Assembly: GCA_034770075.1 (NCBI GenBank)
Contig: CM068385.1
Span: 45,654,721 to 45,718,720 of the forward strand
Direction: 5' to 3'
Origin: Aralia elata
Taxonomy: Eukaryota > Streptophyta > Magnoliopsida > Apiales > Araliaceae
Length of the DNA stretch: 64,000 nucleotides
Each line of letters starts with the position of its first letter. The first letter of the stretch is position 1. The notes under the pieces were generated by a model. It was not told the DNA's origin. It saw only the letters and a list, made by a program, of their open reading frames with translations, and searched no databases. Both the position numbers and the translations under genes were made by a program. Shown here piece by piece: positions 53,801 through 64,000 of this stretch.

Positions 53801-55030
53801 GACAAGTGAAGTGAGCTAATAAAAAGAAAAGATAATACGAAAAAAAAAAAAAAAAAAAAAACTCTCGGCCTTAAACAAGAAGTCATAGAAGAGAAACCCC
53901 TACTGAGTGCTGCATCACACAGTGCATCTGTCATATGACGTCAATCCTGCTAAGGACGTTGTCGAGGATGGAGACAGAGTGCCTTTGACGAGGGAAGGTA
54001 GTTCTTTTGAATTCGACCTTACTCACGTACAATGATCATGAATGCTTGAAGGTGTTCTTACGATTTCATAACTCGTTAAATAGAAAATCATCAACTCACG
54101 AGGGATTAAAAAAAAAAAAACTTCCAATCTAGTACATTCACGGTTCACAACTTGCTAGATTGTGCGGTCAACAGATATTCAATTGCATGTGCTTTAACTG
54201 CATTTTTGTCGAGATTATAATATCTTTATGTTAAACTAACACTAACGGCCCGAGCCATCAAGTTTTGGCGTTTGTTAGTCATCTGATATGCAGGATCTTG
54301 CAGAGCTGTGGATAACTCAGCACGGTCAGCATCGCGAGTTTTCGATAGAAATTCTTGGCAACAACACGCGCCAAGGCTGGGGCAGTTAAGAATCGTGAAA
54401 TGAAAGGAAGCTGAGGCTGCACAGAACTTCTCGTCATTGGGCCTCTCCCCCAATCCTGACTCTCACTGCCTCGACATCCAAATGATCCACGTGCATGAGC
54501 ATATACAAGGATGATATAATGCGGGACAACAGCATATCGGTCATCAGAAATGATCAAAAGGCCAAGGAGCCAACATAGCTGTCGATCATCACAGAGAGCG
54601 AAACAGACTGCCTCAACTCGATGAAATGAAGACAACCAAGAGCAGACAGAGTACCAGACTAGGGTTGAAGTCTAGAAACTACACTTCACGACGAGGCGTG
54701 ATCCAATCAGATGTTGGCAAATAACGACGACTGTCGAATCGTATCATTTGACTGAACAGGAGTCATTTCTATCTAAACATATGTTGTGCACATGCATCTG
54801 TCCATAACATGTCTGCCAGATCATGCATAACATCTTTTTCATGCATGCAGGTACGATCAAAATGAAAATCTCAGGAAAGTACAAGCACGTCGCTTTCAAC
54901 CTCACAAATGATCAGACTGTGATGGCTTTTGCGGCATGATACGTGGACGATGTTGGTGGGTGATCCAGGACATGAAGCCGATCACACATCCCATTAAAAA
55001 AAAACAAAAAAAAAACAAAAAAAAATCACT
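53801..55030 (+). other. Tat-2 interior, unassigned
   Basis: Several A-runs (53838-53860, 54108-54119, 54995-55025) and mixed-composition sequence. Minus-strand frames at 54226-54635 have no family look. No conserved Tat domain recognised. Confidence 0.45.
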
Positions 55031-55943
55031 CAAATCCAATCAATGACCCCTGGGAAGGGCTGGTATCCAACCAATCAAAGACCCCTGGGAGGGGCTGGTA
55101 TCCAAACAAGAAGTGAACCTGGGAAGGCATCAAAGCAAACCGTAACAAGGTGGTGAGCGAACCTGGGAAGGCATCCAAGCAAACCGCAACAAGGTGGTGA
55201 GCGAACCTGGGAAGGCATCCAAGCAAACCGCAACAAGGTGGTGAGCGAACCTGGGAAGGCATCCAAGCAAACCACAACAAGATGGGAGCACCCCTGGGAA
55301 GGGCTGATATCCACAAAAAGAAAAAGACAAAAAACAACAAACCCTGGGAAGGGCTGAGATCCACGCGAACCATAACAAGATGGTGAGCACCCCTGGGAAG
55401 GGCTGATATCCACACAAAGAAAAAGACAAAAAACAACAAACCCTGGGAAGGGCTGAGATCCACGCGAACCACAACAAGATGGTGAGCAACCCCTGGGAAG
55501 GGCTGATATCCACAAAAAGAAAAAAAGACAAAAAACAACAAACCCTGGGAAGGGCTGAGATCCACGCGAACCACAACAAGATGGTGAGCAACCCCTGGGA
55601 AGGGCTGAGATCCACAAGAAGAAAAAAGACAAAAAACAACAACAAACCCTGGGAAGGGCCTGAGATCCACGCGAAACCACAACAAGATGGTGAGCACCCC
55701 TGGGAAGGGCTGATATCCATAAGAAGAAAAAAGACAAAAAACAACAAACCCTGGGAAGGGCTGAGATCCACGCGAACCACGACAAGATGGTGAGCACCCC
55801 TGGGAAGGGCTGATATCCACAAAAAGAAAAAAGACAAAAAACAACAAACCCTGGGAGGGGCTGAGATCCAAACAACTAACACCCTGGGAAGGGCTGGTAT
55901 CCAACCAATCAACTAACCACCCTGGGAAGGGTTGAGATCCAAG
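55031..55943 (+). repeat. tandem-repeat array 1 in 3' region of Tat-2
   Basis: Units built on CCCTGGGAAGGGCTGAGATCC, then ACGCGAACCACAACAAGATGG, or A-rich GAAAAAGACAAAAAACAAC spacers. It is the reverse complement, as expected for the opposite orientation, of the array at 26651-27765 in Tat-1. Long open frames on the minus strand (55026-56087 and others) come from the periodicity. Confidence 0.93.
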
Positions 55944-55944
55944 A

Positions 55945-57215
55945 CAATCGACCGGCGACGATAACCGGCGATTACGAGATGGATGTCCGGCGACGAAAAC
56001 CGGCTCCGACAAGATAACCAACCGGCGACGATAACCGGGGGTTACGAGATGGGTGTCCGGCGACGAAAACTGGCCCCGACGAGACAATCGTCCGGCGACG
56101 AAAACCGGCGATTACGAGATTGATGTCCGGCGACAAAAACCGGCTCCGACAAGATAACCAACCGACGACGATAACCGGGGGTTACGAGATGGGTGTCCGG
56201 CGACGAAAACCGGCCCCGACAAGACAATCGACCGGCGACGATAACCGGCGATTACGAGATGGATGTCCGGCGACTAAAACCGGCTCCGACAAGATAACCA
56301 ACCGGCGACGATAACCGGGGGTTTACGAGATGGGTGTCCCGGCGACGAAAACCGGCCCCCCGACAAGACAATCGACCGGCGACGATAACCGGCGATTACG
56401 AGATGGATGTCCGGCGACGAAAAACCGGCTCCGACAAGATAACCAACCGGCGACGATAACCGGGGGTTACGAGATGGGTGTCCGGCGACGAAAACCGGCC
56501 CCCGACAAGACAATCGGACCGGTCGACGATAACCGGCGATTACGAGATGGATGTCCGGCGACGAAAACCGGCTCCGACAAGATAACCAACCGGCGACGAT
56601 AACCGGGGGTTACGAGATGGGTGTCCGGCGACGAAAACCGGCCCCGACAAGACAATCGACCGGCGACGATAACCGGCGATTATGAGAGGGATGTCCTGCG
56701 ACGAAAACCGGCTCCGACAAGATAACCAACCGGCGACGATAACCGGGGGTTACGAGATGGGTGTCCGGCGACGAAAACCGGCCCCGACAAGACAATCGAC
56801 CGGCGACGATAACCGGCGATTATGAGATGGATGTCCGGCGACGAAAACCGGCTCCAACAAGATAACCAACCGGCGACGATAACCGGGGGTTACGAGATGG
56901 GTGTCCGGCGACGAAAACCGGCCCCGACAAGACAATCGACCGGCGACGATAACCGGCGATTACGAGATGGATGTTCGGCGACGAAAACCGGCCCCGACAA
57001 GACAATCGACCGGCGACGATAACCGGCGATTATGAGATGGATGTCCGGCGACGAAAACCGGCTCCGACAAGATAAACCAACCGGCGACGATAACCGGGGG
57101 TTACGAGATGGGTGTCCGGTGACGAAAACCGGCCCCGACCAGACAATCGACCGGCGACGATAACCGGCGATTACGAGATGGGTGACCGGCGACGAAATCC
57201 AGCCCCGACAAGTGG
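55945..57215 (+). repeat. tandem-repeat array 2 in Tat-2, 140-bp higher-order unit
   Basis: About 18 monomers of 70 bp in alternating types. Type A has CGATTACGAGATGGATGTCC and CGGCTCC; type B has GGGTTACGAGATGGGTGTCC and CGGCCCC. Each monomer holds CCGGCGACGATAACCGG and CCGGCGACGAAAACCGG, self-complementary ends (CCGG). The alternation breaks once, at about 56960-57050, by fusion of two A types. Absent from Tat-1. Confidence 0.93.
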
Positions 57216-57736
57216 TGACACCTGTGGAACCGTATCAAAAGACTGTACAGGGGTCATTTTTCATCAAATTTACATTTTAAATGTTGTGTCACATGCATTG
57301 AATATATGATAATTCTGTACGTGATCCATGCAGGTTAGGTGTCAAGGTCCTAGCCTATCAGAGTCAAAGGCTATGGCTGCCAAGAGCGATGTACGAGGAC
57401 GAACTCCAAGGATGCCCTTCAAAGCTAGTCAAGAGAATAACTTCCTTTGATGACAATGGGATGGAATGAGGTGATTACGAGAGGGGTGACCGGATACGAG
57501 ACCCGGCATTCACAGGACAATCGACCGGATACGAGACCCGGCGATTAGGAGACGAGCGACAGGTTAAGGATTGATGCATTGACACCTTTACGAATGTGTT
57601 GCATGCCTTACATCTTGCGTTGCATCATAAGTTATATGTGTTGCATCATGTATGCACTGTCATTCTTATGCACTGTCATTCATGCATCGTGTGTCTACTT
57701 CTTTATCATGTTCATTTCATTTAACATTTCATAAAC
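57216..57736 (+). other. Tat-2 3' non-coding region
   Basis: Between the array and the polypurine tract. Contains two degenerate copies of the array monomer (57470-57560, GGATACGAGACCCGG) and a run of GTTGCAT / GCACTGTCATTC repeats (57595-57690). No frame. Confidence 0.65.
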
Positions 57737-57754
57737 ATGATAAAGAGGGGCAGC
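57737..57754 (+). other. polypurine tract (Tat-2)
   Basis: TGATAAAGAGGGGCAGC directly before the 3' LTR. Confidence 0.88.
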
Positions 57755-59820
57755 TGTAGACACCCAAATTTTGCGCTTCGTATACTAACCGTGACAGGAG
57801 AGCAAAATCGTTAAATGAACCGGCCTGTGAGAGCGAGGGATGCACAAGAGCGAACACTCGACGCCACCGCAACGATTTGCAAATCAAAACCGACGTGACG
57901 GTAAGGCTGTCCGAAATGGGCATTCCCGGATGACGTGGCACGTTTCACAACGGTTCTCGGACTGCAAAATGCAAGCCTTTCAGCAGAAACCGATGATCCG
58001 ATACGAGAATCGAAAGTGCGGTTCGGAAAATGAGAAAATCAGCCCACCCAGCCGCGGATTGATCTGCGGCCAAACGATTAAAATAATGGTGGTGCGCACG
58101 GGACTCGAAACCAGGAAACCAGCTGAGTGCGATGGGGGGTGGGCCAGCCAGCCGCAGATCCATCTGCGGCCAGCCGCAGATCAATCTGCGGCTGCCCTAA
58201 TGCAGCCTATTTCAGCTCATTCAGCATACAGGAACAAGGAGGAGTTAGCAGCAGCAGCAGCAGCGGCGGAAAAAGAAAGGAAAAGAAGGAGAAAACAGCA
58301 AGAAAAATAAAGAGAAAAGAGAGAAAAGAAGTGAGAAATTGTACCCATTTTGTGAGATTACATCTCATATTTTCTACTCTATTCAATACACAAATTCATA
58401 CATATTGTGGGGATTATTTGCAAGGTGAAAAATCTTTTGTTTTAGCATTTTGTTTTACCATTTTTTGTTAGGCTTTTGTCATCCAAATTATATTAAATGT
58501 AGTTTCCTTGTGTATTGTTGTGGATCTATGGATTGAGGGCTATTAGTGAGGGTTCCCAAATGGAACGAAATTCCTCCTAATGGCCCGATGATATCCATTT
58601 GGCGAAATTTTAGCTCGTTGTAATGATGTATTATGCATAGTTTATTTAGATTGTTATTTTTAGGATCTTGTGGATGTGTAGCGATTTTTGATGTGAGCCT
58701 AGGAGCGCGACCCCATGGTCCAAATCCGATGATGGACATCTTTTGATATATGTAATAAATTCGATGTACCTTTCATTGTAAATATGTAATCGTCGGGCCT
58801 TAAAACGACGCCAAGGCGAGAATCGTGTTTAAGGCCCCGAAATAGTGAAACTTGTGATTATAGGCGTTCGGGGTTATTTTGATGGCTTACATGCCCATGA
58901 ATAGCCCCGACGCGTGTTTATGCTTGATTTGATTTATGACACGAAATTGATTTCAAAGCTAAACGATAAGATTTTCATAAAATCAGTCAAAGTAGGGTGT
59001 TAGCATCACGAGGATAAGAATTTGGGAATGCTAATGAATGTCGATTCCTATTTAACGAGAAGGCTAAAGAAAAATCGCTTTCAAACATCACCCAAAATGG
59101 TTTTATAAAATAAGTAATGTTTTATTAAACCGTTGTGCATAGGGTTAAAGAGATTCTAGAAATTGCCCATCATTTGAGTTACGAAAGCAACGTATAGATC
59201 TCGATTCCTATTTTGACGAAGGTTTAAAACTCTCGATTTGCCAAAACAACACCTAAAGAAAAATCTCATAGCTTTTGACAATTAAAATCAAACCTTCCTA
59301 AAAAAGAATAAAGCTTTCTCGTAGAAGCCGAAGGACATTCCAAAGCACTCTCAAATTTAAAGCACGACTTTCCCTAAAAATTCCTTAAATGATTCTTTCA
59401 TATAAACTCACCACGACATTCACATAAGCACACACACATACACGCGCGCACACACACACATTTCATGAATTAAAGGATAGGAAAGCATCGAGATTGCGGT
59501 AACCGTGTTTCACGGAAGTCGAGGGGTGCCTAACACCTTCCCCTCACTTAAGCAAGCCCCCGAACTCTATGAATCTCGATTCGCAGACCAATTAATTCGG
59601 AGTCACATATGAGCCATCGATTTATAAAAAATGAAAACCCGGATGAGTTGGTACATCCATTTCAAATATACCAACTGGCGACTCTGGTTAATTGGCTCAT
59701 CATAAAAGAACGATCTTTCAAAACCCCGTCGACATCAATGCCGACCTTTTCTAAAAATCATCTAAACCAAAAGGCTAAAATAGGAAAAGGACAAGAGACG
59801 AGAAAAACCCGGCGTCGACA
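57755..59820 (+). repeat. 3' LTR of Tat-2
   Basis: TGTAGACACCC to GGCGTCGACA, 2066 bp. Same internal features as the 5' LTR: palindromic block 58051-58192, hairpin pair 59503-59545, nested hairpin 59609-59700 with the 12-mer at 59675-59686. Most substitutions against the 5' LTR are C/T or G/A. Confidence 0.95.
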
Positions 59821-61598
59821 ATTTAAATAATATATTAAGTATTTAAAAATGTTATAAATGATAATTAAATCATTTAAATATCAAATTAAGTTTTGAAAAT
59901 TATTATAAGTAATAAATAAATTATTTTAATGATAAAATAAAGTCTAAAAATATTATTAATGATAAAATAAATTATTTAAATAATATTCTATCTTTCTAAA
60001 AATATTATAAATGATAAATAAATCATTTAAAGAATATTTTAAATATCTAAAAATATTCTAAATGATAAATAAATCATTTAAATAACATATTAAATGTTTT
60101 AAAAATATTCTAAATGATAATTAAATCATTTAAAAATATTCCTAAGCTTGTAAAATTATTTAAAAATACTTCCAAGCTTCTGAAAATTATTTAAAAATAA
60201 TACCAAGCTTTTAAAAATGTTATAAATAATAATTAAATTGTTTAGACTAATAATTAGACTTCCAAATGAAGTTTTATCGAACAATCTATGTGTTTAGCCA
60301 TTAAGGACGCGACCGAGATACCGAATCAACGTCGAACCTTAATGAAACTTGTCTAGATTAGTGTGATACATGTTTATATACGTGCTAACGCTTATTATTG
60401 GTATACGTAGACTACATGTGTTGACCGATTGTACTAAATTATAGTGAGCTACACTAAGGCAAGTATCCCGAACTTATTTACTTTTGAGCAAGTGTCCTAA
60501 CCTTACTCAACTTATATTATGCAAGTTTATACATCTTGCTATCAATTATTGTGAAAGTTATTGCTTCTTGTTCAACATAACTTAAGAAATGAATCATTAT
60601 TCATATATTGTTTATTCGAGCGTAAATTGTTGTGTCAAACCAAATTGTTTGGTAAGACATCTTATACTGAGTAAATGGAAATGCCTTCATAGGAAGGCCA
60701 ATAAATGTCGATAATATATTGACCACAAATGGTAGGATGATATGCATACTCCTAGGATATTGGTGAGGCTGATCACCTACCAGATATCCAAAACTCAAAT
60801 GGTTCTAAGTCATTAACGACTGATAGAACTAAATGAAATATATGGTTCTTATACAGAACCCTCAGTATACATTATTGACATCTTTCAAATCAAACACATG
60901 GTGTTTACATATTCAAATGAACTTGCTGAGCATTTGTAGCTCATTCTTGCGCATATCTTCTTCTGCAGCTGTAAATGATATCCCTTGCACGTCTGAGGCT
61001 GATAAGGGGAAAAGCCATGCTTATTAAGTTTTATTTCTATTGTTGAATACTTTAAGTCTTTTAAAGACTTGTTGTTGTAATAACTTAGTATAACGAATGA
61101 TGTAACTGAACAAAATGTTATGTAATATATTATGATCCTTTATGTCATAGAATGCGTTATACTCTGATCTTTAAATTATTTAGCATAGTTGTACTAAGTT
61201 AGATACAGTATCTATACGAATTATACATCTGAATGAGGGTATTTAACTGATGTTGAAAGTCCTATAAGCTCTGGGGTTACACTTAATGAGCGCCGGTAAG
61301 GTGCCATCCTTACCGGAATGCGCCCCTCAGTTCTATGGACAATCTTATCGTTAATATTGTGAATGTCAGATAGATAGGAACTATTGATATGAAAGAGATA
61401 TTCACAAGATCTGAATCTATACATCCAAGTGAGGGTATCCAAATATGGATAACGTTCTGACGAGAACTATTATCTGTTATGAGATACTGTGAACCTTGGA
61501 TAGATAGAAGTCATATTTTATTGAATATTTATAGTTGTATAGTTTCACGTGAGCACCAGATCTGCTACAGGGGAGTGTAGAGATTTGGGGGCGTCACA
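59821..61598 (+). repeat. 5' LTR of the Tekay-like element, right part
   Basis: Begins with the ATTTA duplication of Tat-2 and ends GGGGGCGTCACA at 61598, followed at once by the primer-site region. Contains the AT-rich tract to 60240, the GGCTGATC motif (60762-60780), the TGAGC / GCTCA hairpin (about 60926-60942) and the mini-exon (60969-61027). Confidence 0.92.
60969..61027 (+). other. lysine-rich mini-exon in the Tekay 5' LTR
   Basis: CTTCTTCTGCAG, a good 3' splice site, then the frame A-V-N-D-I-P, then S-E-A-D-K-G-K-S-H-A-Y and TAA. Same split-codon phase as the S1 and S3 copies. The upstream part of the containing frame (from 60833) has no likeness to anything. Confidence 0.5.
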
Positions 61599-61601
61599 AG
61601 A

Positions 61602-61613
61602 TGGTATCAGAGC
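61602..61613 (+). other. primer binding site, initiator-Met tRNA (Tekay-like element)
   Basis: TGGTATCAGAGC, a perfect match to the initiator-Met primer site, 3 bases after the LTR. Confidence 0.93.
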
Positions 61614-61767
61614 TGTAGATTATAGCTCTAAGGTAGTTGGGAAATACCTTAGGATATAATCTTTGAGTCCGTAAAATACTTAATACACATAAGATAACCT
61701 TAAAAGCCTTATATTTTATGTAAACTTGCTTTATCATAATACTAAACAAGTAAAATTCTTTTGTAGG

Positions 61768-62343
61768 ATGGCAAACCCAGATTGGGAAGATAGTTCAAGG
61801 GAGATAGGTTCACAGGTGATAGAGCTTGAGTAGGGCAGTGATCCTGAAGGACAAGAAGTTCAAAATAACTTGGAATTCCATGACGCCAAAGCGACAGAAC
61901 CTAATGAGGACGCTACAGAGGTTCAGATTATAGACGAAGGAGAAGATGAGGAAGAACCAATACTATGGAGGGATATATCAGAAGTTCAAAATCAATCTGT
62001 AGAAGAATTAGAAGAAGGAAACCTAGAGGAGGAAAACCTACTAGAACAAGCCCAGATAGAAATACATACCTTAAACAATAGGGTGACGTATGTGGAAGAA
62101 AGGTTGGAGAATGAAGGACGATTAAATATCCGACTTCAGACACTGTTGTCAAGAAAGGAAAGAGAAAGATATCAAATCCAAGCAAGGCTTGATAGGACTA
62201 ATAAAGAATTTCGTGAAACACTTTTGGATCTGGATAAGCGAATAGAGGATTATCCCGTAGAGAATGGAAAGACTGGATACGACATCAATAGGTGGGTGGT
62301 ATCCAGTATGCTGTGTGATGAGTATCGTAAGATTAAGCTTTAG
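61768..62343 (+). pseudogene. gag-like N-terminal ORF, coiled coil, with premature stop
   Basis: ATG at 61768 opens a frame MANPDWEDSSREIGSQVIEL that meets TAG at codon 22, then continues open to 62343 (about 190 codons in all). It is very acidic at first (EDEEEPILWRDIS, EELEEGNLEEEN), then predicted coiled coil (LNNRVTYVEERLENEGRLN, LLSRKERERYQIQARL). The position after the primer site is that of gag, but no retrotransposon gag core or zinc knuckle follows. Either only the N-terminal part of gag survives, or it is a replaced leader protein. Family not recognised. Confidence 0.55.
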
Positions 62344-62734
62344 ATAAACCTGGTCACCAAAGTATGTATATAAATAGTAGTATCTAAACTACTTTACCCA
62401 AGTTTTGGAAAACTGGTTTGGGAATGCTAGTAGTACTTATATAAACTACTAGCCGAATATGTAAACCTTCTGTATGAATATACAAATTATGTTTGAACAA
62501 TATGTGTATTACATACTTGTAATTATACTAGTTTTCTTACTTATATAGCTTAACGCTACCTTGAAGAAGACCATAGACATTAGTAGAGGCAAAAAATAGA
62601 GAAATAAACCCAACTAACAGTTAATAGATTCAAATATACCTTTTAATCGTAAAAAACTATAAATCGAGAGATAATTTCCGTTAAAAACCATCTATAGAAA
62701 TTATAACATAGAGACTAAGGAACACAAGTTTCTC
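62344..62734 (+). other. gap where gag core and protease start would be expected
   Basis: AT-rich, no open frame, no CCHC knuckle and no Asp-Thr/Ser-Gly block. Suggests an internal deletion joined to filler sequence. Confidence 0.5.
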
Positions 62735-64000
62735 GTGAACATTATTCCTATACCGTTGGGAGAATTCGATATAATCTTAGGTATGGATTGGTTGCTTAAT
62801 CATAATGAAATAATTGATTACCATCGGAAGCGTATAAACCTACTGACTGTGTCGAAGTCAAAGGTAGTGTTCAACGGTGATTGTTCACCTAAACGATGTC
62901 GATGTCTGACGGTAAGGCAAGTAGAGAGATTACTTAGGAATGGTTGTACAGGTTATTTGGCATATATATTAGATACTCGAAATGAAGGAGTAAGATTGAA
63001 TCAAACACCTATAGTTAGGGAATTTCAAAATGTATTTCCGATGATTTACCAGGTCTTACTCCGGATAGGGAGATCAAATTGGTTATCGATCTTGCACCTG
63101 GTACGATGCGAGTTTCGAATGCACCATACAGGATAACTCCAGTAGAGTTGAAGGAGTTACTTGTACAGTTACAAGAACTCTTAGATAAAAAGTACATACA
63201 ACCTAGCGTTTCACCATGGGGAGCACCGGTGTTGTTTGTAAAGAAGAAGGATGGAACATTAAGGTTGTGTATTGATTATAGAGAACTAAATAAGTTAACC
63301 ATAAAGAACAAATATCCTTTACCACGAATTGATGATTTGTTTGACCAATTAAAAAGGGGTCGAACACTTTTCGAAGATTGACCTACGATCAGGTTATCAT
63401 CAATTAAAGGTAAGAAAAGAAGATGTGCCGAAGACAGCGTTTAGGACACGCTTTGGACATTATGAGTTTCTTGTGATGTCCTTTGGATTAACGAATGCAC
63501 CGATAGCATTCATGGACTTAATAAACAGAGTGTTTAAACCATGCTTAGACAAATTTGTCGTAGTGTTCATCGATGATATGTTAGTAACAAAAGAGGAGCA
63601 TGCTGAACACTTAAGAAGCGTATTGGAGATATTACGCAAGGAACAACTTTATGCAAAGTTTTCCAAATGTGAATTCTGGTTGGACCGAGTCCAATTCTTG
63701 GGTCATGTGATTGACAAGAACGGAATCGCGGTAGATCCAGCGAAGATAGAAGCGGGTGTGAATTGGGAACAACCAACGACTCCATCAGAAGTAAGAAGTT
63801 TTCTCGGTTTAACAGAGTACTATAGGCGATTTATACAAGATTTTTAAAAGATAGCAACCCCGCTAACCAATTTGACTCGAAAGATGGTAAAGTACGTCTG
63901 GATAGATAAATGTGAAGAAAGCTTTCGAGAGTTGAAGAAGCGGTTAAGCATGACACCAGTATTATCTTTACCCGATGATACAGGAGGCCTTGTAGTTTAT
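62735..64000 (+). pseudogene. Ty3/gypsy protease end and reverse transcriptase (Tekay-like)
   Basis: Frame 62735-63136 begins in the protease C-terminal half (LGEFDIILGMDWLLNHNEII) and reaches the RT start (VREFQNVFPM). A shift leads to 63079-63381 with VIDLAPGTMRVSNAPYRITP, WGAPVLFVKKKDGTLRLCID and YRELNKLTIKNKYPLPRIDD. After another shift at about 63375, 63382-63847 carries DLRSGYHQLKV, SFGLTNAPIAFMDLINRVF, VVFIDDMLV (FIDD active site) and FLGHVIDKNGIAVDPAKIEA. TAA at 63845 interrupts before the RNase H start (ATPLTNLTRK). Three lesions: inactive. RNase H, integrase and any chromodomain lie right of the window. Confidence 0.93.

Larger units (their letters stand above)
48926..59820 (+). mobile_element. 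Tat-lineage element Tat-2, complete ends, rearranged inside
   Basis: 10,895 bp with ATTTA at 48921-48925 and 59821-59825, LTRs 48926-50987 and 57755-59820, primer site and polypurine tract identical to Tat-1. The two LTRs differ by about a dozen substitutions and two or three indels by eye, so it moved recently. Inside, only pieces of gag-pol remain and they are not in the canonical order; most of the interior is tandem repeats. It must rely on enzymes from a relative such as Tat-1. Confidence 0.95.
46660..64000 (+). mobile_element. Tekay-like Ty3/gypsy element, right end outside window
   Basis: 5' LTR at 46660-48925 plus 59826-61598 (split by Tat-2), primer site at 61602-61613, damaged gag at 61768-62343, protease and RT from 62735. 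The LTR end GGGGGCGTCACA, the LTR length of about 4 kb and the initiator-Met primer site fit the Tekay/Del group; the RT blocks are of the chromovirus type. The chromodomain that would prove the group lies outside the window. Frameshifts in RT and loss of most of gag show it is non-autonomous. Confidence 0.85.

Noticed and set aside
55026..56087. Long minus-strand frames (260-353 codons) in Tat-2
   Set aside because: Same repeat array as in Tat-1, open by periodicity, antisense to the element.
56042..57022. Series of 60-90-codon frames on both strands with repeated peptides
   Set aside because: Products of the 70/140-bp repeat; no start, no family, repeated every unit.
55945..57215. CRISPR-like appearance of regularly spaced repeats
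   Set aside because: Repeat and spacer are both repeated and the units are head to tail without unique spacers; it is a tandem repeat in a plant retrotransposon.

Overview
This window looks like gene-poor, AT-rich nuclear DNA from a flowering plant, made almost entirely of nested LTR retrotransposons. The evidence is the presence of Ty1/copia, Ty3/gypsy Tekay-like and Ty3/gypsy Tat (Ogre/Retand-like) elements, a CACTA transposon end, a mariner-type MITE, and plant-style primer sites (initiator-Met tRNA; a second site typical of Tat elements). I see no intact host gene, rRNA, tRNA or CRISPR array. The species cannot be told from the sequence alone.

Layout. (1) 1-21104: three copies of one copia family nested in each other. 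Copy A (3178-15153, minus, 5-bp duplication CTTTG) sits in the 5' LTR of copy B (minus, running off the left edge). B sits in the pol gene of copy C (plus, 3' LTR ending at 21104). A carries a solo LTR, S1 (8879-11734, GTGAC duplication), and the 3' LTR of C carries solo LTR S2 (18042-20769, GTTTT duplication). (2) 21105-24402: non-repetitive AT-rich DNA with one unrecognised coding-like segment on the minus strand and a MITE. (3) 24403-38377: a complete Tat element (Tat-1, minus, GTTAA duplication) with gag, protease, a G-patch-like motif, RT, two RNase H domains, integrase and a 3' tandem-repeat array. (4) 38628-39002: a CACTA end cut by a Tekay-type LTR. (5) 39003-46011: several Tekay-type LTRs stacked in minus orientation, including solo LTR S3 (41694-45785, CAACA duplication) and a copia LTR fragment. 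(6) 46660 to the right edge: a Tekay-like element in plus orientation. Its 4.04-kb 5' LTR is split by a second, internally rearranged Tat element (Tat-2, 48926-59820, ATTTA duplication), and its primer site, damaged gag and pol follow at 61602-64000.

How the pieces work. The coding parts are the usual retrotransposon set: gag forms the particle, protease matures the polyprotein, RT and RNase H copy the RNA, integrase inserts the DNA. Most copies carry stops or frameshifts. Tat-1 is the least damaged, and its two LTRs differ almost only by single-base insertions, which points to sequence error rather than age.

The most interesting signals are non-coding. Both Tat elements carry a conserved RNA-structure domain around the primer binding site: a long inverted repeat enclosing the site, two small hairpins, and a nested hairpin holding a 12-nt second copy of the start of the primer site inside every LTR. 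Tekay-type LTRs of different families share a GGCTGATC motif, a covarying TGAGC/GCTCA hairpin and, just after it, a 3' splice site followed by a short lysine-rich reading frame, in the same splice phase in four of five LTRs. Several unrelated families also carry GC-rich clusters of short perfect palindromes.
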